From a virus, in the IMG/VR virus record IMGVR_UViG_3300042691_026110, positions 1 to 25,997 of that record: DNA of 25,997 nucleotides; one strand, 5' to 3'. Position numbers and translations under genes: made by a program. Below, piece by piece: positions 20,673 through 25,997 of this stretch. The notes beneath the pieces were generated by a model. The model worked only from the letters and a program-made list of their open reading frames with translations, searched no databases and was not told the origin of the DNA. Each line of letters opens with the position of its first letter. Within the stretch, counting starts at the first letter, position 1.

Positions 20673-22807
20673 CTCACCACCTCATAGCAGACACGGTCAT
20701 TCTCTTTGACAGCTCGAATTCTCTCTGACACGATCAGAGTTTCGATGATGTCCTTCAGTGCCTTGGAAGGCATGTTCACCATCCTGAGAAGCGCCGAGTG
20801 ATCGATAAGAACAGCGTCCTCGATCTTCCGCAGCACCTTCTTCGCGGTTTTGTCCCAGGGGTTGTCGGTGACTCGCTTCGCAGCCAGGTGAAGCAACCTC
20901 TTCGCGTGGGCCCGCATGAACTCGATAGCCCACTCAATCGCCGTCGAAGTGACTTGCGGACTCTCGTGGTTCTCGGAACAGGCGTAGCACAGGGCCATTC
21001 GCTGGGCTTGCTCGCAGGCTCTCGACCAAACGGCTTTCTCCGTGTCTCCTCCGGCGTCCCAGAGCTTTCCGAACTCCTTGCGGGCTGCGTCCCGGCACTT
21101 CGCCGCCGCTTCGGTATACTTCACTTCGCGGGGACTCGGATTCACTGCCTGCAGGTCACCGCCCGGCGAGTAGTCACGCCACCACTTCGCCACGTCAACG
21201 ATTTCGGCGGGAGGCCGAACGGGGCTGGCCGTCTGGCCTTCGCCCCTCGGATCGGCTTCGATGATCAGCATTCGCGACACGAGCCCGCTCGTCAGCTGTG
21301 ATTCGCTCAAAGAGTCGAAGAAGTGATTCGGAACCGCCGTTCCCATCAGCACCAGGTGAGGCTGGACCAATACCGCGTGATCCTTGCCGCTCTTGAGTCG
21401 CATCGGCACTTCGGAATTCGCAGAACTCCAAAGCGTCATGATGATCTTTTGCCAGCTGGCGTAGCGGCTCTCGGCTCCCATCTTCAAGTTCTGGAACATC
21501 TCATCGATTTCGTCCGTCTGAAGCAGCATGCACGGAGCTGTAAACAGCGAATCCTGCAGGCTCTCACCGCTGGCGACCCGGTCGCCATAAGCTGTGATCC
21601 CGGCTTCCCCCAATATCTTGAAGTTCACCTTCCGGGGATGATCCTTCCCGGCTCCCGAGTGGGCCAGAGCGAGGGCGAATAGGTTCGTTCGTCCGTCTTC
21701 CGGGTCAGCCACCTTTCGCCCCGCAAGGAACGCCTGCAGGCACAAGGCTCCAGCGAACGCGAGCGGGACATTCGGATAGGGGGCCGTTCTGAGCGTCAGA
21801 TCCATGACGCTTCGAATAAACCCCGGAACGCTCTCGAACAGATGACGGGGAATCGTCACTTCCTCGTGAGCTGCTGCAGGCGTCGGAGTGGACGCCCGTG
21901 GAACGCTCATTGCCAAGAGGCCCGAGAGATCAACCGCAGCTCGTGCCGCGTCCTGTGGGCTCGCCTGGTTGGCCAGCCAGCCACGCGGTTGACTGTGCGG
22001 CTTCTTCGCCGCCTCATCGACCTTGTGGCGAATCTCCGATTCCGTCCAGGGCGGGACACATCGCGGGTTGTACCGCTCCATCAGGATCAGAAGAGCGAGT
22101 TCTTCGTTCAGCTCGAACCCGTGAACCAGGCTTGTCGCAGCTGCGTAGAGAGCCCCGCTGCCGTTCTGTCCCTGGATGGCCGGAGGCATGGCGTCGAGGT
22201 AGGCAAGAGCCCGTTCTTCGAGAGAGACAGGGCCACGAGCTGGAGCCGTGAACACGGACGGCGGATTCGCCTTGGGCAGCTCGTGGCCCCTGTGTCTAGC
22301 TACCGCTTCCCAGAGTTTCTCGACAGCCGCTTCGATGTCGCGGCGTTCCACCGTCGCCGGTTCGGAGTCTGGCACCACCGCGTAAACGTCGCCGCTTGGA
22401 TGTCGCGACGGACCCGCAACGGTCTGTTGCCCGTTTCCACGGATCTCGACGATGCTCGACCTGTCGAGCGGGTCACGGTATTGCTTGGGAGTGCAGTCGG
22501 AGCACTTGTACCAGCGGTGAGCCCCTGGCCGACCCGAGCGGCCAGACACGCAAGGCGTCGGAGGCAAGTAGTCGTTCGCGAGAGCAACCGCTTCAACGCA
22601 GTCGAGATCGATATTGAGCAGACCGCCAGACGCTTCGCCCAGAATGATTCCGACGTTTTCCCCACCGTGGAAAAGATCATCAATCTCCCCTTCCGAGAGT
22701 CGCAGGTTCTGCCAGCCGGAGCGCGTCGGCCCCTTCGACCCGGCAGCGATCGGGACAACCGACCAGCCACGGGAGGCGTAGTTCTTGGCTTGTGAAACGA
22801 CATCCAC
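20669..22807 (-). CDS. Primase-polymerase/helicase fusion
   Basis: 712 residues. Residues ~1-180 form an archaeo-eukaryotic (Prim-Pol) domain with Asp67/Asp69 in N-I-D-L-D, His97 in P-G-A-H-R-W-Y and V-E-I-R-G-N-G-Q-Q-T-V near 120-130. Residues ~195-270 are a PriCT-like helical domain. Residues ~320-600 form an ATPase/DUF3987-like helicase with a Walker-A-like S-G-A-G-K at 384-388 and D-E-I-D-E-M. The end looks like a winged helix. It primes replication and unwinds DNA. The start is a GTG at 22807 with AGAGG 8 nt upstream. Confidence 0.88.
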   Translation of the reverse strand: MDVVSQAKNYASRGWSVVPIAAGSKGPTRSGWQNLRLSEGEIDDLFHGGENVGIILGEASGGLLNIDLDCVEAVALANDYLPPTPCVSGRSGRPGAHRWYKCSDCTPKQYRDPLDRSSIVEIRGNGQQTVAGPSRHPSGDVYAVVPDSEPATVERRDIEAAVEKLWEAVARHRGHELPKANPPSVFTAPARGPVSLEERALAYLDAMPPAIQGQNGSGALYAAATSLVHGFELNEELALLILMERYNPRCVPPWTESEIRHKVDEAAKKPHSQPRGWLANQASPQDAARAAVDLSGLLAMSVPRASTPTPAAAHEEVTIPRHLFESVPGFIRSVMDLTLRTAPYPNVPLAFAGALCLQAFLAGRKVADPEDGRTNLFALALAHSGAGKDHPRKVNFKILGEAGITAYGDRVASGESLQDSLFTAPCMLLQTDEIDEMFQNLKMGAESRYASWQKIIMTLWSSANSEVPMRLKSGKDHAVLVQPHLVLMGTAVPNHFFDSLSESQLTSGLVSRMLIIEADPRGEGQTASPVRPPAEIVDVAKWWRDYSPGGDLQAVNPSPREVKYTEAAAKCRDAARKEFGKLWDAGGDTEKAVWSRACEQAQRMALCYACSENHESPQVTSTAIEWAIEFMRAHAKRLLHLAAKRVTDNPWDKTAKKVLRKIEDAVLIDHSALLRMVNMPSKALKDIIETLIVSERIRAVKENDRVCYEVVR

Positions 22808-22818
22808 AGGAACGACCT

Positions 22819-23241
22819 CTACTTGTTTCGAAACACGACGACAGCAGACGGAAAAGGCGCTGGGTTTTTGTGGCCGCCGAACTTCAGTCTTCCGCGAATG
22901 AAAGTGATCTCTCCATTCATCGCGTAGTCATGCCACCATTTCGTGTCAGTCCTTGCTGGAGCCAGGCAGCAAACAACAGCCCCTTCACGGGATGATTCAA
23001 AAGCCTTCTTCATCCACTTTCCAATTGATCTTCCGTATGGTGGATTCATCCAGCACCTTCCGGACCATTCATGAGACAAGCCGTCATCCTCTCTCGTGAA
23101 GAACTTCTTGCACTTTGCGTTCTCAGCGGAAGCGCACACGTCAACGTCAAATGGACCGTATTGCGAGTTCATTTTCTCGAAGAAGTCTTCAGGAGTCGGC
23201 CAGTTGTCCGACTCGCTTGAAAAGTGCAGCCTTGAGTCCAT
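22819..23241 (-). CDS. Phage N6-adenine methyltransferase (Dam-type)
   Basis: 140 residues. W-P-T-P-E-D-F-F at the start, D-V-D-V-C-A-S (32-38), the catalytic motif N-P-P-Y at 66-69 (C-W-M-N-P-P-Y-G) and V-V-C-C-L-A-P-A-R-T-D-T-K-W-W match short phage Dam-like enzymes (DAM family). All main motifs are present. GAAAGG lies 8 nt before the ATG. It is one of two complete methyltransferases here, with the fragment at 16254 as a third trace. Likely role is protection from host restriction or DNA regulation. Confidence 0.88.
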   Translation of the reverse strand: MDSRLHFSSESDNWPTPEDFFEKMNSQYGPFDVDVCASAENAKCKKFFTREDDGLSHEWSGRCWMNPPYGRSIGKWMKKAFESSREGAVVCCLAPARTDTKWWHDYAMNGEITFIRGRLKFGGHKNPAPFPSAVVVFRNK

Positions 23242-23262
23242 TCTGTGTGCCTTTCAAAAAGA

Positions 23263-23664
23263 TTAGCCCGGTGTGCGGAATCCGATTCCAGGCTTCATTG
23301 CCTGTCCCTGCTTCGTGTGCTGCTCGATCAGCTTTGCGGCTTCCCCGCTTTGCTTCGGACGATCATCTTCGAGCTTGCCGAGCGACTGAGCGTCAAGAAC
23401 GATTCCCATACAGGCCCGGACGTGGGCCAGGTGGGATACGCCGCTCTCTGGGTCTTCGTTCTGGCCGTCAGCCCACGCGAGCAAGTGGCGCATTGCAGCC
23501 GCCACATAGATCGAGGACCGGATGGCTGACTCTCGCCAGTTGAAGGGCCCATACTTTTCAGCCCCAAGAGCCATCACGACAGATTCGAGGATCTGTGCGG
23601 AAGGCGGTATCAGATTGAGTTGCGGCTTCAGCTGGCCGACAGCGTCCTTCGGGTTACTGCTCAT
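23263..23664 (-). CDS. dATP/dGTP diphosphohydrolase-like protein (DUF5664)
   Basis: 133 residues from the ATG at 23664. The typical opening S-N-P-K-D-A-V-G-Q-L-K-P, N-L-I-P-P-S-A, L-G-A-E-K-Y-G-P-F-N-W-R, and later A-A-A-M-R-H-L-L-A-W, D-P-E-S-G-V-S-H-L-A-H-V match phage proteins annotated as dATP/dGTP diphosphohydrolase N-terminal or DUF5664. Asp/Glu/His in the H-L and E-S-G-x-S-H-L segments could bind metal. Role is inferred as nucleotide-pool control. GGGAGG is upstream, and it overlaps the end of the HTH gene by 11 bp. Confidence 0.75.
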   Translation of the reverse strand: MSSNPKDAVGQLKPQLNLIPPSAQILESVVMALGAEKYGPFNWRESAIRSSIYVAAAMRHLLAWADGQNEDPESGVSHLAHVRACMGIVLDAQSLGKLEDDRPKQSGEAAKLIEQHTKQGQAMKPGIGFRTPG

Positions 23665-23872
23665 CGCTCGCAAACCTCCCTTGCTCAGTCTTCACGGTCA
23701 GCCAGCGTTCCAGCTCTCTCACGTCGTAGATCACAGCCCGGCCAACCTTCACAGATGCGATCTCTCGGGACGACGCGAGGTCAGAAAGGACACGCTCCGA
23801 GATGCTGAGCATCTCCGCGGCTTCCTTCGATTTCACGGCAAGCTTCGTCACTTTCGACACCTCAGTAGCCAC
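23654..23872 (-). CDS. Excisionase-family HTH protein
   Basis: 72 residues. S-K-E-A-A-E-M-L-S-I-S-E-R-V-L-S-D-L-A, then V-K-V-G-R-A-V-I-Y-D-V and R-E-L-E-R-W-L form the HTH_17 pattern. The GTG start at 23872 lies 25 nt inside the end of the metallophosphoesterase gene. It is the third excisionase/MerR-like HTH candidate of the window, and being inside the early operon it is more likely a transcription regulator than Xis. Confidence 0.75.
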   Translation of the reverse strand: MATEVSKVTKLAVKSKEAAEMLSISERVLSDLASSREIASVKVGRAVIYDVRELERWLTVKTEQGRFASDEQ

Positions 23873-24531
23873 GGTTCGAAGTAAGCCTGCTTCCCATTCA
23901 GAACGACACCACAGCCCAGCAGAGGCTTCCGAGCGAACTTGCGTCCGTACTCGAAGGCCAGGGCGTCGGCGTCAATCCCGCAACCCACGGAGAGGCCAAA
24001 GACCCGTGAATCGTTGTTCGCGAACCACTTCACACCGGCCTGTCCGTGGAAGTGTCCAATCACTGTTGAACGGAAGTTGTCTTGAGACTGGAGCCGAGCG
24101 GCATCAATTCCGCCTCGCCCGCTGTCCCCGTGCGAGTAGATCACACCATCGATTTCGAGCTTCTCGAAACGCTTGTGGACCTTCCATCCGATTTGCCAAA
24201 TGTCGTTCTGTGATCGAAGCAGCTCGGGAGGGAGTCCAGCCGTCACTAGCTGGCGCTCGGTCAGGGCGTCGTGATTTCCGATGAGCCAATCGGCTTTCGG
24301 GAACGCCTTCGACAACGTCGAGACCTGCTTCAATGCCCGCTTGTATTCGAGCGTCGGATTCCGAAGCACTGGGTGTTTCTCGTGGTACGAGATCGAGGCC
24401 CAATCGACCAAGTCGCCGATATGAACAACCCGCGTGATTGCGTAGCGGTCGGCCACTCGTTTCAGAAAGTCAACGTAGCCGGTCCGCATGCCAGGGCAGT
24501 GAGTGTCACCGATGATTAGAACGCGAGACAT
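23848..24531 (-). CDS. Calcineurin-like metallophosphoesterase
   Basis: 227 residues with the complete metal motif set: Asp9/His11 (G-D-T-H), Asp40 (H-I-G-D-L-V-D), Asn86/His87 (G-N-H-D), His134 (S-H-G-D) and His160/His162 (G-H-F-H-G). The fold cleaves phosphodiesters or phosphoesters with two metals. In phages such enzymes may act on DNA ends, nucleotides or RNA, and the sequence does not decide which. GAGGG lies 6 nt before the ATG. It shares 25 nt with the HTH gene. Confidence 0.88.
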   Translation of the reverse strand: MSRVLIIGDTHCPGMRTGYVDFLKRVADRYAITRVVHIGDLVDWASISYHEKHPVLRNPTLEYKRALKQVSTLSKAFPKADWLIGNHDALTERQLVTAGLPPELLRSQNDIWQIGWKVHKRFEKLEIDGVIYSHGDSGRGGIDAARLQSQDNFRSTVIGHFHGQAGVKWFANNDSRVFGLSVGCGIDADALAFEYGRKFARKPLLGCGVVLNGKQAYFEPWLLRCRK

Positions 24532-24540
24532 AGGAGACCC

Positions 24541-24816
24541 TCACTTCCTTTTGCGAGCGTCCAACCGCCTCCAACCGTCTGCCCAGACGATCTTGGAAAG
24601 AACCTTCCCAGCTTCGTCAACCTGGCATTCCGTAGCCTCAGGGAACAACGCATGCAATACCTCGTGCAGAAGGATTTCGAGCCGAAATTGCCTACGGCAG
24701 TTCTTCAGGCTCGTGTGAATCGTGATAGTCCTTGCGGACCAGTCGCACTCACCGTAAAGCCCCTCCCGGTCTTCGTGATGAATTTGCCATCGTCGACCGT
24801 GGATTCTGGGGATCAT
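24541..24816 (-). CDS. Small HExxH zinc-metallopeptidase-like protein
   Basis: 91 residues. The helix L-E-I-L-L-H-E-V-L-H-A-L carries His51-Glu52-x-x-His55, the zinc site of gluzincin-like enzymes; a Glu at 63 or 68 could be the third ligand. The strand before it, T-I-T-I-H, and the short N-terminus match small phage HExxH proteins of SprT/ImmA-like type. Substrate unknown. The ATG overlaps the upstream stop (ATGA). Confidence 0.75.
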   Translation of the reverse strand: MIPRIHGRRWQIHHEDREGLYGECDWSARTITIHTSLKNCRRQFRLEILLHEVLHALFPEATECQVDEAGKVLSKIVWADGWRRLDARKRK

Positions 24817-25049
24817 CCTTCAAAGCCCTCCCCGTAGTCCGGCTCGAAGTTTTCCAGCATCCAGGCCGCAAACGCCTTCGCGTCGACGTCAGGAGCGTGC
24901 GAGAGCAGTGAGAGAGCCGGGAAGCCCAGAACGGTCAGCTGATTGATTGCAGCTCCGATCCAGAGCTTTCGGTTCTCTTCATTCACTGGCAGCTTCTCGG
25001 CGATCTTCTGCCAGAACTGCGGGTCATTGGGGGAGAGTGATTGAGGCAC
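24813..25049 (-). CDS. Hypothetical helical protein
   Basis: 78 residues, helix-rich, with a Pro/Asp start (S-L-S-P-N-D-P-Q-F-W-Q-K-I), a moderately hydrophobic middle (W-I-G-A-A-I-N-Q-L-T-V-L-G-F-P-A-L) and an acidic, aromatic end. Starts with GTG at 25049, with AAAGGA 9 nt upstream. No family recognised. Position in a run of nucleotide-metabolism genes gives no firm hint. Confidence 0.6.
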   Translation of the reverse strand: MPQSLSPNDPQFWQKIAEKLPVNEENRKLWIGAAINQLTVLGFPALSLLSHAPDVDAKAFAAWMLENFEPDYGEGFEG

Positions 25050-25069
25050 TTTGGAGAATCCTTTCTCGG

Positions 25070-25441
25070 TTACAGACCGGCCAGCACCTGGCCCACACGA
25101 GACAGCTGCGTTAGCTTTTCGACAGCCTCTTCGGGCTCTTGGCTTTCGAGATGCAGCACAGGAATTCCGTGCTGCAGTGCATAAGACACTTCGATATCGG
25201 CACCCTGGCTCGGTCCGGGAATCCGGACAACGATGGCACAGTTGTCGATCACTCGCAGGTCATACTCAATCCACCAGCTGTGCGAGTGTGGCTTGACAGT
25301 CTGCCAGAGCGTCGACAGGTGAGGAACGAACGGAGTGAACCCAGCCGACACGAGAGCGTCCGCAATCTGAATTGCGAAGTGAGTGTTGGATGGTGGGTCC
25401 GGAAGAGTGATCGGACCTGCGAGATAAATGAGAGATGACAT
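25070..25441 (-). CDS. Nucleoside 2-deoxyribosyltransferase-like protein (DUF4406)
   Basis: 123 residues. It begins L-I-Y-L-A-G-P-I, has a helix and S-A-G-F-T-P-F-V-P, then W-I-E-Y-D-L-R-V-I-D-N-C-A-I-V-V-R and G-A-D-I-E-V-S-Y-A-L-Q-H-G-I-P-V, the typical Rossmann-like and acidic motif of DUF4406. The likely role is nucleotide or base exchange, or binding of nucleotide-like ligands. The ATG shares one base with the helicase stop (TGATG). Confidence 0.75.
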   Translation of the reverse strand: MSSLIYLAGPITLPDPPSNTHFAIQIADALVSAGFTPFVPHLSTLWQTVKPHSHSWWIEYDLRVIDNCAIVVRIPGPSQGADIEVSYALQHGIPVLHLESQEPEEAVEKLTQLSRVGQVLAGL

Positions 25442-25997
25442 CAGAACGGAACCTCCTCGGTTTCGAGATCGGGAACGGTGAGCGACTTGGGCGGGATCTC
25501 ACCGCACTCAACCCGCAGAATCTTCGGCCACTGCTCGCCGCTGATCTTCCGCGTGAACACCTTGACCGGGTGGGCCAGTGCTCCGGCGTTCGCCAGTTTC
25601 ACGGCGTAGTCAGCGTCATATGGGAACTCGTGAGCCGACCGACCGGCCCACCACTTCTTCGCCTGCTGCTGAGCCCAGCCCGTGTGCTCAATGCAGATCC
25701 ATTCGCTGATTGAGTCCCAAGGATTGAAGCGATAGATCACACGCAGCGTCTTCGGGGCATCGTCCGCGGCTCCCCGCTTGCGATGCACCGCATACTCGAC
25801 CGACTCAACCTCGTGTTCCTCATCCTCGACCACGCCAGACAGCACGGGGACGCCTGCTGACGTGTGGCCGAGCTTGTCGCTCTCGGTCTGGGGGAACTCG
25901 TGTCCACAATCGGGGCACACGGCGTACCCCGAGAAAATCACGCTGTGACAGGTCGGGCACTCCTTGCCGGGAGCTTCTCCGCTTCCGCCGCGAGAGC
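25441..25997 (-). CDS. C-terminal part of phage DEAD/DEAH-type helicase (5' end outside window)
   Basis: The frame runs open to the window edge. The visible ~185 residues begin with a Gly/Ser/Arg stretch, then a zinc-ribbon C-P-T-C-H-S and C-P-D-C-G-H-E-F-P. The later regions S-E-W-I-C-I-E-H-T-G, A-K-K-W-W-A-G-R-S and A-L-A-H-P-V-K-V-F-T-R-K match the C-terminal end of phage SF2 helicases. The ATG/GTG near 25941 is inside the zinc-ribbon and not a real start. It is probably involved in replication or repair. Confidence 0.68.
   Translation of the reverse strand, partial: SRGGSGEAPGKECPTCHSVIFSGYAVCPDCGHEFPQTESDKLGHTSAGVPVLSGVVEDEEHEVESVEYAVHRKRGAADDAPKTLRVIYRFNPWDSISEWICIEHTGWAQQQAKKWWAGRSAHEFPYDADYAVKLANAGALAHPVKVFTRKISGEQWPKILRVECGEIPPKSLTVPDLETEEVPF

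Overview
The window looks like part of a temperate tailed-phage genome (Caudoviricetes) whose host is probably a planctomycete. The phage call rests on a large terminase, a lambda-type portal, a prohead protease fused to a capsid protein, small head-tail proteins, a primase-polymerase/helicase, phage-type DNA methyltransferases and a tyrosine integrase. The host call is an inference: the integrase N-terminus and its long linker look like the integrases common in Planctomycetota, and the genes are GC-rich with many GTG/TTG starts and 1-4 bp stop/start overlaps. No search could be run.

Layout. (1) From 25997 down to 16036 on the minus strand lies an early/packaging block: the C-terminal end of a helicase, a DUF4406-like protein, a small HExxH protein, a metallophosphoesterase, an excisionase-like HTH protein, a dATP/dGTP diphosphohydrolase-like protein, a Dam-type methyltransferase, primase-polymerase/helicase, a C5-cytosine methyltransferase, HNH endonuclease, large terminase, a methyltransferase fragment and a zinc-finger protein. 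(2) From about 7.8 to 16.1 kb lies a block transcribed mostly on the plus strand. It starts with a 1 kb AT-rich non-coding control region holding a long inverted repeat around (CA)n and AT-rich tracts, further hairpins and four 11-bp tandem repeats. Then come seven mostly unknown genes (two sharing a C-terminal winged-helix-like segment, one DUF1351-like, one resembling an integrase core-binding domain without a catalytic domain), a hairpin-rich leader, an xis-like/int operon, an attP-like site carrying a tRNA 3' end, and three small genes. (3) From 7794 down to 1 on the minus strand lies the virion block: HTH protein, portal, protease-capsid fusion, a tRNA-Thr(UGU), a DUF2190 decoration-like protein and head-tail proteins, then a cluster of small membrane proteins, a papain-fold cysteine protease and an exported thioredoxin-like protein.

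How it fits together. The minus-strand early genes copy, methylate and package DNA, the minus-strand genes at the left build the head and perhaps drive lysis, and the plus-strand block probably controls replication, integration and excision. The attP-like site lies inside the phage gene order and terminase is about 9 kb from portal, with the integration module between them. That fits a free or circular phage form, or an unusual modular order, better than a simple integrated prophage end. The most interesting candidates are the membrane-protein/papain/thioredoxin module, the repeat-rich control region, the attP architecture, the structured leader before the integrase operon and the run of unknown plus-strand genes. 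No major tail protein, tape measure, classical endolysin or CI-type repressor was recognised in the window.
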